64,000 bases of DNA from Xanthomarina maritima (GCF_008084905.1 NZ_VSFC01000031.1:528-64527); one strand, 5' to 3'; shown: positions 8,753 to 18,078, counted from the first letter of the stretch. The notes: generated by a model from the letters alone, not told the origin. Made by a program: numbers and translations.

Positions 8753-9319
8753 TTATTTTTTTCTAGTGTAGGTAATTTCCATGTTCTTTAAATCCTTCCC
8801 ATTTTCAACTATAAACATTTCAAATTTATGTGAATCTTCAGAAGTTTTTGTAATCACTTCTTTTACGTGCATTTCTTTACCTGTAGCAGGATCGATCATC
8901 TTACCTTCTAAGGTTAAGTTATCTGCTTTCGTATTGTATTCCCCTTCCATAAACATAATACTACTTCCAAAATTATCTATCCAAGTAGCTAAGAATTTTT
9001 TTTGAGCCTTATCGTATCCCGTAATACTTTCACCCATAAAAGGTTGACCCATCATATTTCCTGAGTGTGAAGACCTTTGGTATAAGCCACCCATAATCAT
9101 TTCGTTTGTTGTGGATGCTTTAGATATATTAGGTTCTTGAGATGTTGGATCCATCCACATTTTTACAGTGGCATCCCATTGTCCATTCATAGAAGCTAGC
9201 CATTTGTGTTGCTCTCCTGGTGTCATATTTTCTTGCCAGGCTTTCATTTCTTCTGGTGTTTGTGAGAAAGCAGTTATACCTACTAACAAACACATATTAG
9301 TGATTATTAATTTTTTCAT
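8753..9319 (-). CDS. DUF1579 domain-containing exported protein
   Basis: A 188-residue protein with a signal peptide (MKKLIITNMCLLVGITAFSQ) followed by a DUF1579 domain: MNGQWDATVKMWMDP, GGLYQRSSHSGNMMGQPFMG, and ATWIDNFGSSIMFMEGEY. The fold is expected to be a calycin-like barrel of unknown function in the periplasm. Convergent with marC-like gene; the next gene on this strand ends upstream with no shared operon evident (66-base gap). Confidence 0.85.
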   Translation of the reverse strand: MKKLIITNMCLLVGITAFSQTPEEMKAWQENMTPGEQHKWLASMNGQWDATVKMWMDPTSQEPNISKASTTNEMIMGGLYQRSSHSGNMMGQPFMGESITGYDKAQKKFLATWIDNFGSSIMFMEGEYNTKADNLTLEGKMIDPATGKEMHVKEVITKTSEDSHKFEMFIVENGKDLKNMEITYTRKK

Positions 9320-9385
9320 AATTCAAAAGATTAATTGGTTTATTATAAAGATACAATAAAATTTAATCGATTGTTCTTCTGTATA

Positions 9386-10927
9386 TTACAATGGAATGTT
9401 CCCATGTTTACGTTTTGGTCTTTCAACCTCTTTATTTTCAAGCATGGAAAAGGCTTTAATTAGTTTACGTCTGGTGTCTTTTGGTAGAATAACTTCATCA
9501 ATAAAACCACGTTCAGCAGCAGAATATGGATTTGCAAATAAGTCGGCATATTCAGCTTCTTTTTCTTTCCATTTAGCTTCTTTGTCTTCTGCTTTATTTA
9601 TTTCATTTTTAAAAATAATTTCAGCTGCACCTTTGGCTCCCATAACAGCAATTTCTGCACTTGGCCAAGCAAAGTTCATATCTGCTCCAATATGTTTAGA
9701 ATTCATAACATCGTAAGCTCCACCATAAGCTTTACGTGTAATTACAGTGACTCTAGGAACCGTAGCTTCGCTAAAAGCATATAATAGTTTAGCTCCATGA
9801 ACAATTATCCCATTCCATTCTTGATCTGTTCCAGGTAAGAATCCAGGAACATCTTCTAAAACTAGTAAGGGAATGTTAAAACAATCGCAAAAACGTACAA
9901 ATCTGGCTGCTTTTTTTGAACTGTTTACATCTAATACACCAGCTAAAAACATGGGTTGATTGGCAACTATTCCTATGCTTTTCCCACCTAAACGAGCAAA
10001 TCCAACAAGAATATTTTCAGCATAATCTTTATGAATTTCATAAAAGGAATCCTCGTCAATAATACCAGAAATGACATCATGCATATCGTAAGGTTTGTTG
10101 GCATTGTCTGGTACAATATCTGAAAGGCTTTCTCTAACTTCCTCCTGTAATTCAAACGAAAGTGGAGCAGGAGTTTCTTTATTATTTTGAGGCAAATAAC
10201 TTAATAATTTTTTTACATCTTCAAGACATTCTATATCATTTGAGGAGGTTTTATGAGCCACACCAGATTTAGTTGAATGTGTACTGGCTCCACCTAATTC
10301 TTCACTAGATACCTCTTCGTTAGTTACTGTTTTTACCACATTTGGACCAGTAACAAACATATAGCTGGTATTTTCAACCATGATTGTGAAATCTGTCATT
10401 GCAGGAGAATACACTGCTCCACCAGCACATGGACCCATAATGGCTGAAATTTGTGGAATCACTCCAGAAGCCTGTACGTTACGGTAAAAAATATCGGCAT
10501 AACCACCAAGCGAACGAACACCTTCTTGAATACGTGCACCACCAGAATCGTTTAAACCAATTATTGGAGCACCAACCTTAACAGCTAGATCCATGACTTT
10601 ACATATTTTCTCAGCATGTGTTTCGGATAAGGAACCACCAAAAACAGTAAAGTCTTGTGCAAATACATAAACTAATCTGCCATTTACAGTTCCATAACCT
10701 GTTACCACACCATCTCCATAAAACTGTTGGCTTTCCATGCCAAAATCTTTGGTTCTATGTGTTACAAGGGTTCCAATTTCTTCAAAAGAACCTTCGTCTA
10801 ATAAATACATGACACGTTCTCTAGCTGTTAATTTTTTCTTTTCGTGTTGTTTATCAATACGCTTTTGTCCACCACCTAAATAGGCTTGATTTAGTTTTTC
10901 GTTGAGGGTGTTTATTTTTGATTTCAT
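9386..10927 (-). CDS. Acyl-CoA (propionyl-CoA) carboxylase, carboxyltransferase beta subunit
   Basis: Carboxyltransferase of 513 residues when started at the ATG at 10927 ([11 protein letters not shown]). An in-frame ATG at 10960 would add [11 protein letters not shown], but those codons come from a dispersed repeat and are probably untranslated. Crotonase-type halves show [43 protein letters not shown] and, in the second half, [17 protein letters not shown] and [16 protein letters not shown]. It transfers CO2 from carboxybiotin to acyl-CoA, most likely propionyl-CoA. It closes a three-gene operon after the biotin carrier and biotin carboxylase genes. Substrate is inferred from family resemblance. 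Confidence 0.92.
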   Translation of the reverse strand: MKSKINTLNEKLNQAYLGGGQKRIDKQHEKKKLTARERVMYLLDEGSFEEIGTLVTHRTKDFGMESQQFYGDGVVTGYGTVNGRLVYVFAQDFTVFGGSLSETHAEKICKVMDLAVKVGAPIIGLNDSGGARIQEGVRSLGGYADIFYRNVQASGVIPQISAIMGPCAGGAVYSPAMTDFTIMVENTSYMFVTGPNVVKTVTNEEVSSEELGGASTHSTKSGVAHKTSSNDIECLEDVKKLLSYLPQNNKETPAPLSFELQEEVRESLSDIVPDNANKPYDMHDVISGIIDEDSFYEIHKDYAENILVGFARLGGKSIGIVANQPMFLAGVLDVNSSKKAARFVRFCDCFNIPLLVLEDVPGFLPGTDQEWNGIIVHGAKLLYAFSEATVPRVTVITRKAYGGAYDVMNSKHIGADMNFAWPSAEIAVMGAKGAAEIIFKNEINKAEDKEAKWKEKEAEYADLFANPYSAAERGFIDEVILPKDTRRKLIKAFSMLENKEVERPKRKHGNIPL

Positions 10928-10949
10928 AATAGTTTTTCTATAAAAGAAA

Positions 10950-10968
10950 CACTTCGACAAGCTCAGTG
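10950..10968. repeat. Dispersed short repeat CACTTCGACAAGCTCAGTG
   Basis: This 19-base sequence lies between the biotin carboxylase stop and the carboxyltransferase start. The same word is familiar to me as a frequent intergenic repeat in many bacterial genomes. Only one copy was noticed in this window. It creates a spurious upstream ATG extension to the next gene. Confidence 0.6.
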
Positions 10969-10987
10969 TAACAATAATAAATTTCAG

Positions 10988-12427
10988 TTAATTAGGTAAA
11001 CGTAATAGTTTTTGATCTTCTAAATATTGCTTTACTGCTAAGTATGCTGCTATTTTAGCTTCGTTTTCATGCTTAGCTTTGAGAATTTCAGGGGCATAGT
11101 ATTTCTTCACAAAATGCGTGTCGAAATTTCCAGATTTAAAGGCCTCATGTTCGCAGACAAAGGTTCCAAAAGGTAAGGTGGTTTGAATCCCTTTAATTTG
11201 ATAATTCTCAATGGCTTTTATCATGAGCTGAATGGCTTCGTCACGTGTTTCGCCATAAGTTATTAGTTTTGATAACATTGGATCGTAATAAATAGGAATG
11301 TCCATACCTTCTTCGAAACCATTATCCACTCTAATGTTTTCGCCTATTGGTAGTTTGTAAACTTCCAGATTACCAACACTTGGTAGGAAATCGTTTAACG
11401 GATCTTCAGCATACACTCTTAACTCTAAGGCATGACCTTTAATCTTTAAATCTTCTTGTTTAAAAGGAAGGACTTCTCCTCGAGCCACTCGAATTTGCAA
11501 TTCTACCAAATCTGTTCCAGTAATTAATTCGGTTACAGGATGTTCCACTTGCAAACGTGTATTCATTTCTAAGAAATAGAAGTTGTAATTTTCGTCTAAT
11601 AAGAATTCAACTGTTCCAGCTCCTAGATACTCACAAGATTTAGCCACTTTTACTGCAGCTTCTCCCATTTTTTTACGTAATTCTATGGAAAGTACTGAGG
11701 AAGGAGCTTCTTCTACTACTTTTTGATGACGACGTTGGATGCTGCATTCTCTTTCAAATAAATGAATGATATTACCATGGTTATCTGCCATGACTTGTAT
11801 TTCGATATGTCTAGGAGAAGTTACATACTTTTCTATAAAAACAGAACCATCACCAAAAGCATTTACAGCTTCGCTAATAGCACGTTCCATTTGAGACACA
11901 AAATCGGCTTCTTTTTCAACGACACGCATCCCTTTTCCACCACCACCAGCTGAGGCTTTGATTAGAATAGGAAAACCAATGTCTTTTGCAATTTTTTTAG
12001 CTTCAGGAATATCTGTAATAGCTTCATCTGTTCCAGGAACCATAGGAATGTTATAGGTTTTAACAGCTTCTTTAGCTGCTAATTTAGAACCCATAATTTT
12101 TATGGCTTTAGATTTTGGACCAATAAATGTGATGTTATTTTTTTCGCATAGTTCAGCAAAATGTGCATTTTCACTTAAAAAACCATATCCAGGATGAATG
12201 GCATCTACATTTAGTTCTTTAGCAACTTCAATAATTTTATCACCTAATAGATAAGACTGACTTGATGGTGCTTCACCAATTAAAACAGCTTCATCTGCAT
12301 ATTTAACATGAGGTGCATGTCTGTCTGCCGTAGAATAAACTGCGACTGTTTTTATGCCCATTTTTTTAGCAGTTCGCATGACGCGAATGGCAATTTCTCC
12401 TCTATTTGCTATTAGTATCTTCTTCAT
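10988..12427 (-). CDS. Biotin carboxylase subunit of acyl-CoA carboxylase
   Basis: A 479-residue ATP-grasp enzyme from the ATG at 12427 (MKKILIANRGEIAIRV). It carboxylates the biotin on the partner carrier with ATP and bicarbonate. Visible motifs: N-terminal GEIAIRVMRTAKKMG, ATP loop ASAGGGGKGMRVV, FIEKYVTSPRHIEIQV, ECSIQRRHQKVVEEAPS, and FLEMNTRLQVEHPVTE with the catalytic Arg and Glu. The length suits a stand-alone biotin carboxylase without a fused carrier. It starts one base after the carrier gene stop, so the two are tightly coupled. Confidence 0.94.
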   Translation of the reverse strand: MKKILIANRGEIAIRVMRTAKKMGIKTVAVYSTADRHAPHVKYADEAVLIGEAPSSQSYLLGDKIIEVAKELNVDAIHPGYGFLSENAHFAELCEKNNITFIGPKSKAIKIMGSKLAAKEAVKTYNIPMVPGTDEAITDIPEAKKIAKDIGFPILIKASAGGGGKGMRVVEKEADFVSQMERAISEAVNAFGDGSVFIEKYVTSPRHIEIQVMADNHGNIIHLFERECSIQRRHQKVVEEAPSSVLSIELRKKMGEAAVKVAKSCEYLGAGTVEFLLDENYNFYFLEMNTRLQVEHPVTELITGTDLVELQIRVARGEVLPFKQEDLKIKGHALELRVYAEDPLNDFLPSVGNLEVYKLPIGENIRVDNGFEEGMDIPIYYDPMLSKLITYGETRDEAIQLMIKAIENYQIKGIQTTLPFGTFVCEHEAFKSGNFDTHFVKKYYAPEILKAKHENEAKIAAYLAVKQYLEDQKLLRLPN

Positions 12428-12428
12428 G

Positions 12429-12914
12429 TTATTCAAACTCTATTAATAGTTGATTTTTGTCTACTGTTTCACTTTTTGAAACTGCAATTGATTTAATAAC
12501 ACCATCTCTAGGAGAGGTTAACATATTTTCCATTTTCATGGCTTCAAGAATTAAAAGAGGATCATCTTCTTTTACTTCCTGACCAACTTTTACATTAATA
12601 TCTAAAATTAATCCAGGCATAGGCGCTTTTATGTCGTTGATTTTTTTTGTAGTTCCAACTTCAAAGCCCATTTTTTTAATTAATTCATCTAATGCGTTGT
12701 TAATTTCAACTGTATACGAATTATTATTAATTAGGATGGTGTAGGTTTTATTAATAAAATCTTGATTTGTGATTTTAGCCTTATAAGACTTATTATTTTC
12801 AAGAATATGATATTGATTGCTTGCAAGTGATATGGCATCAAATTCAGTAATTTTTTCTGGTTCTATGTCGAATTCAAATGAATTATTGACATGAATTTTA
12901 AATGTTTTTGGCAT
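12429..12914 (-). CDS. Biotin carboxyl carrier protein of acyl-CoA carboxylase
   Basis: A 161-residue protein with a C-terminal biotinyl domain: PMPGLILDINVKVGQEV, then the biotinylation motif EAMKMEN, whose central Lys is modified. The N-terminal half (about residues 1-85) is beta-rich (NNKSYKAKI, TYTILINNNSYTVEI) as in the carrier part of propionyl-CoA carboxylase-type enzymes. First gene of the operon carrier, biotin carboxylase, carboxyltransferase, all on the minus strand. Confidence 0.92.
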   Translation of the reverse strand: MPKTFKIHVNNSFEFDIEPEKITEFDAISLASNQYHILENNKSYKAKITNQDFINKTYTILINNNSYTVEINNALDELIKKMGFEVGTTKKINDIKAPMPGLILDINVKVGQEVKEDDPLLILEAMKMENMLTSPRDGVIKSIAVSKSETVDKNQLLIEFE

Positions 12915-12960
12915 AATTTATTAATGAACTGTAAATATAATTATAATATATAGAATTTAG

Positions 12961-13635
12961 TTAAGCTTTGAATTTAGATATTTGTTGATGAGAAATAATG
13001 GCTTTTCTTGCTAAAAATAACCCAACAAATAATGATAGAAAAGCACCTATCCAAATACCTGGAATAAAGTCTATAAATAGAAAGAAATCGTAAGCGCCAT
13101 GAAAAAGAACAGCAAGGAAAAGGCCTAATAAATTATATTTCCAAGGTTGTTTTGAGAATTTTGCTTTGCCCATAAAATAGCCCATAAGTACTGCAAAAGT
13201 AGCATGAGCTGGAACAGCAGTAAAGGCTCTTAAAATGGCCACTTGATAACCACCTTCTATGACGTACATGATATTTTCGGTAGCAGCAAAACCCATAGAT
13301 ACCATAACGGCATACATAATACCATCAAATGGTTCGTTGAATTCTTTATTAGGTTGCGCAAAAAAGCGCACAATAATATACTTGCTAAATTCTTCTATTA
13401 CAGCTACTATAAGAAATGCTTTTAAAAATTGTTGGGTGATACTATATTTATCGGTTAGAGGAAGTAAAATGTCTGTACCTAAATACAAAATAGTCGTTAT
13501 TAATACACTCACTATAGCTCCTAATATGAAATTAAAAAACAATAATCTTCTAGGCTCTTTTTCATATTCATCTTTACAATAAATGTAAAGAATAATAGCA
13601 ATAACAGGAGCAATGGCTAAGAGTAATAATTTCAT
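12961..13635 (-). CDS. PrsW family intramembrane metalloprotease
   Basis: A 224-residue polytopic membrane protein with about seven segments. The family motifs are present: EYEKEPRRL after the first helix, EEFSKY, FAATENIMY, HATFAVLMGYFMG and HGAYDFFLF; the glutamates and histidines are the proposed metal site. PrsW in Bacillus cuts the anti-sigma factor RsiW; the target here is unknown. The anti-sigma factor at 49441 is a speculative candidate only. Nineteen bases follow the Nudix gene stop upstream, so these could be cotranscribed. Confidence 0.88.
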   Translation of the reverse strand: MKLLLLAIAPVIAIILYIYCKDEYEKEPRRLLFFNFILGAIVSVLITTILYLGTDILLPLTDKYSITQQFLKAFLIVAVIEEFSKYIIVRFFAQPNKEFNEPFDGIMYAVMVSMGFAATENIMYVIEGGYQVAILRAFTAVPAHATFAVLMGYFMGKAKFSKQPWKYNLLGLFLAVLFHGAYDFFLFIDFIPGIWIGAFLSLFVGLFLARKAIISHQQISKFKA

Positions 13636-13653
13636 GAAATGAAAATAGTAAAA

Positions 13654-14202
13654 TTAAATTAGTTGTAAGATATGTTTTAAAACAACTTGATAATATGTTT
13701 TATTTGAAGGGACTAAATGATTATTATTATCAGTGAACTTTAAAATTTTTTTAAACTCTGATATGCTAACTAATTTTAATGTTTCGACTTCCCCAATTTG
13801 AGGTGTTAATTTATTAATGGATACATTTAACTCCACTAAAAACGTATGATGAAACTCATTATCAACAATCCCATTTTCATAGGTTTGAAAACAAGGAAAC
13901 ACCCCAATTTTATACAATTCATTTTCTCTAATAGCCAAGCCTATTTCTTCCTGTGTTTCTCTTATAGCTGCCTCTTCAATAGTTTCTCCAGCATCTACAT
14001 GTCCAGCCACAGACACATCCCAAAGCAAAGGGCAAATGGTTTTTGTAGCAGCACGTTGGGCTAATAAAATTTCACCCTTTTTTGTGTAATACCAAACATG
14101 TGCTGTGTTGTGGTAGTAACCTTTTGTGTGAATTTCAGACTTTAAAGCTGTCTTTCCAGTCGGTTTTTGATCTTTGGTTATGATGTCAATTAATTCGTCC
14201 AT
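13654..14202 (-). CDS. Nudix hydrolase, isopentenyl-diphosphate isomerase-like
   Basis: A 182-residue protein from the ATG at 14202 (MDELIDIITKDQ). The Nudix box GHVDAGETIEEAAIRETQEE is complete. The N-terminal WYYTKKGEILLAQRAATKTICP resembles the YfcD/Idi subgroup, which hydrolyses nucleoside-diphosphate-linked substrates; the true substrate is unknown. An ATG at 14226 would add MFRNDGFY, but six of these codons are the end of an inverted repeat element, so the inner start is preferred. Confidence 0.85.
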   Translation of the reverse strand: MDELIDIITKDQKPTGKTALKSEIHTKGYYHNTAHVWYYTKKGEILLAQRAATKTICPLLWDVSVAGHVDAGETIEEAAIRETQEEIGLAIRENELYKIGVFPCFQTYENGIVDNEFHHTFLVELNVSINKLTPQIGEVETLKLVSISEFKKILKFTDNNNHLVPSNKTYYQVVLKHILQLI

Positions 14203-14210
14203 ATAAAAAC

Positions 14211-14304
14211 CGTCATTACGAAACATTTTGGTAGTCTATTCACTTATTTAAATGATTACATTTATAAACAGATTGCCACGTCACTACACTCCTTGCAATG
14301 ACAG
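14211..14304. repeat. Degenerate palindromic intergenic repeat element
   Basis: The left end CGTCATTACGAA (14211-14222) and the right end, read on the minus strand CTGTCATTGCAA, form imperfect inverted ends of a 94-base unit. The right part, on the minus strand, reads CATTGCAAGGAGTGTAGTG followed by ACGTGGCAATCTG. This resembles the widespread bacterial repeat GTCATTGCGAGGAG...GCAATCTG. It lies between the Nudix and M42 genes. Confidence 0.6.
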
Positions 14305-14312
14305 ATTATGGG

Positions 14313-15401
14313 TTATTTAAAATATGAAAACGTTTCGCCATCTTCAATTTTAAGTAGCGTTTCGTAAATCAGTTTAATCACATTCTCCACATCGTCTCTA
14401 TGTACCATTTCTACTGTGGTATGCATGTATCTTAGAGGTAAAGAAATTAATGCTGAAGCTACACCACCATTGCTATAAGCAAAAGCATCTGTATCTGTTC
14501 CAGTTGCTCTAGATAGAGCAGAACGTTGAAACGGAATTTTCTTTTCTTCGGCTGTTTCAGTAATTAAATCTCTAAGTTTTTGTTGCACAGCAGGCGCATA
14601 AGCAACAACAGGACCAAGCCCAAGTTCTAAATGACCTTCTTTTTTCTTATCAATCATTGGCGTTGTGGTATCGTGTGTCACATCTGTAACAATTGCCACA
14701 TTTGGTTTGATGGTTTGTGTAATCATTTCAGCACCACGTAAACCAATTTCTTCCTGTACCGAATTGGTAATATACAAACCAAAAGGCAGCTTCTTTTTGT
14801 TTTCATGTAGTAAACGTGCTACTTCTGCAATCATAAAGCCTCCCATTCTGTTATCTAAAGCACGACAAACAAATTTGTCTTTATTTAGAATATGAAATTC
14901 GTCTGGATAGGTAATTACACAACCAACATGAATTCCCATTTTTTCAACTACAGCTTTATCTTTTGTACCAACATCTATTGTAATGTTATCAGGTTTTGGA
15001 GTTTCTTCTTTCGATTTGTCTCTGGTATGTATTGCTGGCCAACCAAAAACACCTTTAACAATGCCTTTTTTAGTGTGTATATTTACAATTTTACTAGGAG
15101 CGATTTGATGATCGCTTCCACCATTTCTAATTACGTAAATTAGACCATTATCTGATATATAATTAACATACCATGAAATTTCATCGGCATGTCCTTCAAT
15201 TACTACTTTAAATTTAGCTTTTGGGTTAATTACACCAACAGCAGAACCATAGGTATCTGTAATAAACTCATCTACATAAGGTTCTAAGTACTTCATCCAG
15301 ATTTTTTGCCCTTCCCATTCGTAACCTGTTGGAGCTGCATTGTTTAAATATGTCTCTAAAAAATCTAGCGATTTTTTGTTTAAAATGCTCTTTTTTGCCA
15401 T
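14313..15401 (-). CDS. M42 family aminopeptidase
   Basis: A 362-residue cytoplasmic metallopeptidase of the glutamyl aminopeptidase/tetrahedral aminopeptidase family. Metal ligands and catalytic residues lie in EGHADEI (His71), CRALDNRMGG, QEEIGLRGAEM, VTDVTHD and YMHTTVEMVHRDD. The family trims N-terminal residues from peptides. It is monocistronic or first before the Nudix gene, with the repeat element between. Its divergent neighbour is the DUF4294 gene. Confidence 0.92.
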   Translation of the reverse strand: MAKKSILNKKSLDFLETYLNNAAPTGYEWEGQKIWMKYLEPYVDEFITDTYGSAVGVINPKAKFKVVIEGHADEISWYVNYISDNGLIYVIRNGGSDHQIAPSKIVNIHTKKGIVKGVFGWPAIHTRDKSKEETPKPDNITIDVGTKDKAVVEKMGIHVGCVITYPDEFHILNKDKFVCRALDNRMGGFMIAEVARLLHENKKKLPFGLYITNSVQEEIGLRGAEMITQTIKPNVAIVTDVTHDTTTPMIDKKKEGHLELGLGPVVAYAPAVQQKLRDLITETAEEKKIPFQRSALSRATGTDTDAFAYSNGGVASALISLPLRYMHTTVEMVHRDDVENVIKLIYETLLKIEDGETFSYFK

Positions 15402-15500
15402 GATAAAAATTTTTGCACTAAAATAATAATATTAATAGTATTTTATGGTTTTTGCTTAGGTAAATTATTAATTTTACCAATGTATTTGTAATGATTTTAG

Positions 15501-15542
15501 ATATGTTAAGTCTAAACATATAGATTTCCATTTTCATGGAAA
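15501..15542 (+). promoter_or_regulatory. Palindrome and start-site hairpin upstream of DUF4294 gene
   Basis: ATATGTT (15501-15507) and AACATAT (15515-15521) are perfect inverted arms, operator-like. Directly after, TTTCCAT (15525-15531) pairs with ATGGAAA (15536-15542), a seven-base hairpin that ends at the ATG. The first may bind a regulator, the second may affect translation start; both are inference. Confidence 0.4.
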
Positions 15543-16211
15543 ATGAATATGAAAAAAATAGTATACTTACTTTTATTTTTACCCTTTTTGGCTCAAAGTC
15601 AGATTGATTCTCTTGTTATAGAAGATCAAGATTTTGAGTATATCATTATTGAAGGTGACTCTATTCCACATACTACTATTGATTTAGATGAAGTTTTGCT
15701 CTTACATAAACTTAAATTTGATAGTAAAGAAGATAGAAAACGTTACTTGATTTTAAGACGAAAAACGATTAAGGTTTATCCTTATGCAAAATTAGCAGCT
15801 GAACGTTTAGAGTCTTTAAATGAAAGAATAGATCATATAAAAAAGAAAAGTGATCAGAAAAAATATGCTAAAATGATACAAACATATATTGAAGATGAGT
15901 TTGCAGAAGAGCTAAAGCAGTTGACTAGAACTGAAGGACAAATTTTAGTCAAGCTTATTTACAGGCAAACAGGGGAAACGACCTTCGATTTAATTAAAAG
16001 ATTGCGAAGTGGATGGAGAGCATTTTGGTTTAATAGTACTGCAAACTTGTTTAATATTTCTTTGAAAGAGGTTTATGATCCGGAAAACGTAAAAGAAGAT
16101 TATTTAATTGAGGACATACTTCAAAGAAATTTTCAAAGTGGCTTGCTTGAAAGACAAGATTCTGTCATAAAATTTGATTTTTTAGAGTTAACTGAAAAAT
16201 GGCTGAAGTAA
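15543..16211 (+). CDS. DUF4294 domain-containing exported protein
   Basis: A 222-residue protein with a signal peptide (MNMKKIVYLLLFLPFLAQSQ; a start two codons later is equally good). The DUF4294 region covers most of the rest: LILRRKTIKVYPYAKLAAER, TRTEGQILVKLIYRQTGETT, LRSGWRAFWFNSTANLF. The family is conserved in Bacteroidota with no known function and is often found beside an M42 peptidase gene, as here (divergent). It overlaps the following hemolysin III gene by 13 bases, so they are coupled. Confidence 0.87.
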   Translation: MNMKKIVYLLLFLPFLAQSQIDSLVIEDQDFEYIIIEGDSIPHTTIDLDEVLLLHKLKFDSKEDRKRYLILRRKTIKVYPYAKLAAERLESLNERIDHIKKKSDQKKYAKMIQTYIEDEFAEELKQLTRTEGQILVKLIYRQTGETTFDLIKRLRSGWRAFWFNSTANLFNISLKEVYDPENVKEDYLIEDILQRNFQSGLLERQDSVIKFDFLELTEKWLK

Positions 16212-16843
16212 AAAATAACCATATACAATCTGTATTTGAAGAGCGCTTAAATGCGTTAACTCATGGAGTAGGAGCTTTAATGGGAGTAGCAGCTTTAGTT
16301 TTACTTATAATTTTTAATACTGAGAAAACAAAATGGAGTTTGTTTAGTGTAATTGTTTATGGCTTATCTATTATAATCCTATTTAGCTCTTCAACCTTGT
16401 ATCATGCAGTTCAAACTAAAAATCAGAAACATTATTTTAGAATTATTGATCACATTAGTATTTATCTTTTAATTGCTGGAACTTATACGCCTGTAGCTTT
16501 AATTGCATTAGACGAGAGCAAAGGTTGGCCAATTTTTTGGGTGGTGTGGACAATTGCACTATTAGGACTTATTCTGAAAATATTTTTTACTGGAAAGTTT
16601 GAAGTTTTTTCAGTCATACTCTATTTAATTATGGGTTGGCTAATAGTTATAGATTTTACTAACCTTGCAAACTATATAGGAACAAATGGTACTTTATTAC
16701 TGTTTGCAGGTGGCTTGTTTTACACCTTGGGCATTGCCTTTTATGCCATTCACAAAATTCCTTATAATCACGTTATTTGGCATTTGTTTGTTTTAGTAGG
16801 AGCTATTTGTCACTTTTTTTTGGTGTTTTTTTATGTAATTTAA
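16199..16843 (+). CDS. Hemolysin III / YqfA family membrane protein
   Basis: A 214-residue protein with seven hydrophobic segments and the family signatures ERLNALTHGVGA at the start, SSTLYHAVQTKN, RIIDHISIYLLIAGTYTP and HVIWHLFVLVGAICHF. The family shares the PAQR receptor/hydrolase fold; conserved His and Asp residues are present. Function in bacteria is unclear; the toxin name is historical. It overlaps the DUF4294 gene. Confidence 0.9.
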   Translation: MAEVKNNHIQSVFEERLNALTHGVGALMGVAALVLLIIFNTEKTKWSLFSVIVYGLSIIILFSSSTLYHAVQTKNQKHYFRIIDHISIYLLIAGTYTPVALIALDESKGWPIFWVVWTIALLGLILKIFFTGKFEVFSVILYLIMGWLIVIDFTNLANYIGTNGTLLLFAGGLFYTLGIAFYAIHKIPYNHVIWHLFVLVGAICHFFLVFFYVI

Positions 16844-16872
16844 ATATTGTATTTACAGTGTATTCTAAGACT

Positions 16873-18078
16873 TTAATTCTGCTTAGCTCTTGAGAGTTTA
16901 AAATATTCATTAGCTGTTTCATCAAGTAAATTTGTAATTTTAATTAAATTCTCTGGAGTTGGTTTTAGGTTAACATATTTGTCAACAATATTACTACGTT
17001 TATAAATTAGAAAAGTATTTTCAACATTTGGATTTATTTTGTTCAAATACACTTCTGAAGCTTTATCACTAAAAGAAGGCACAAATGTTAAAGCAACTTT
17101 AGTTAATTCAAGTTCATTTCCAAGTTTTTCTAACTCTTGTTTTCTATTGTTTAAATTATAGTTAGATTCATTGCCATAAATAAAATAGGCTTTCAAATAT
17201 TTCTCTCTTTTTTTGCTTTCATTGTCTAAAAATATGAGCCAATATTTTATTTCATTCCAATTTGGATTGTTGCCAACAAAATATAAAACACCATGATACC
17301 ACCCGTATTTACATATTGGGCAAGTTTTTGTTCCTTTATCAGCTCCAAATGCATGAAATGGTGTGAAAGAAATAATATCTTCACCAATATTCTTCCCTGA
17401 ATTTACAGAGTTCGTATTTTGTATTGGGTAGTCAGGAATATTTAATCCTAAAATAATATTGCGTTCACCAATCCATAAACCATCTTTTTGAACAAATCTA
17501 ATAACACCACTTCCACCTCGATTTTCCATTTTTTTCCTACGATTTGTAGTTAATAAAGGATCATTATCAAAAACAAAATCGTCTATGTAGTATGGATCTT
17601 TCATGTTTTTCTCATGAATAGTTATATGCATGTGGGCAGGTTCGTTTCTACTTGGATAAGTTCCAGGTTTAATGGTGTATATGGAATATTTTCCTTGCTC
17701 GTCTGCTTTTAACCAACCTCTTATATATCCGTGAGTATGTCCCAACTTGTTTTTGGGCATATTTCTTTCTTCATCTTCTTTTGTTTCATAAACACCAAGG
17801 CTATTCGTTTGGTAGTAGTAAAGAATAACATTTGGAGCAGGAGTTTTTCCATCTATTTGATAGACTGTTCCAGTTAACAAAATTTTTTGTCCTTTTCCTT
17901 TATACGCTGGGCTTGTGTCACTAGTTGTTAGGTCTTCAGGCATGTTGTAATAAAAAGGCATTGATTTGTCAAAGTCATTACTTAAAGAATTTGATTGCTT
18001 TTTAGGAGTTTGTCCGTTACAGTTTAACAAATTTAAACATGATAATAGGAGACATCCAATTTTAAAAATTCGTAACAT
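16873..18078 (-). CDS. Lipoprotein: intradiol dioxygenase-like domain fused to a CPIC thioredoxin-like domain
   Basis: A 401-residue protein with a lipoprotein signal (CLLLSCLNLLNC, likely Cys20). Residues about 65-205 form an intradiol ring-cleavage dioxygenase domain: all four iron ligands appear present as Tyr97 (SLGVY), Tyr141 (KPGTYP), His149 and His151 (EPAHMHITI). Residues about 230-401 have SFTPFHAFGADKGTKTCPIC with Cys253 and Cys256 as a CxxC pair, resembling a thioredoxin/peroxiredoxin-like domain. The combination at the outer membrane or periplasm is unusual; dioxygenases of this type are normally about 200-300 residues without such a tail. Substrate unknown. It follows a LytTR regulator gene by 89 bases on the same strand. 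Confidence 0.8.
   Translation of the reverse strand: MLRIFKIGCLLLSCLNLLNCNGQTPKKQSNSLSNDFDKSMPFYYNMPEDLTTSDTSPAYKGKGQKILLTGTVYQIDGKTPAPNVILYYYQTNSLGVYETKEDEERNMPKNKLGHTHGYIRGWLKADEQGKYSIYTIKPGTYPSRNEPAHMHITIHEKNMKDPYYIDDFVFDNDPLLTTNRRKKMENRGGSGVIRFVQKDGLWIGERNIILGLNIPDYPIQNTNSVNSGKNIGEDIISFTPFHAFGADKGTKTCPICKYGWYHGVLYFVGNNPNWNEIKYWLIFLDNESKKREKYLKAYFIYGNESNYNLNNRKQELEKLGNELELTKVALTFVPSFSDKASEVYLNKINPNVENTFLIYKRSNIVDKYVNLKPTPENLIKITNLLDETANEYFKLSRAKQN

Noticed and set aside
9396-9716. 106-codon plus-strand frame inside the carboxyltransferase gene
   Set aside because: Antisense shadow of strongly conserved coding sequence.
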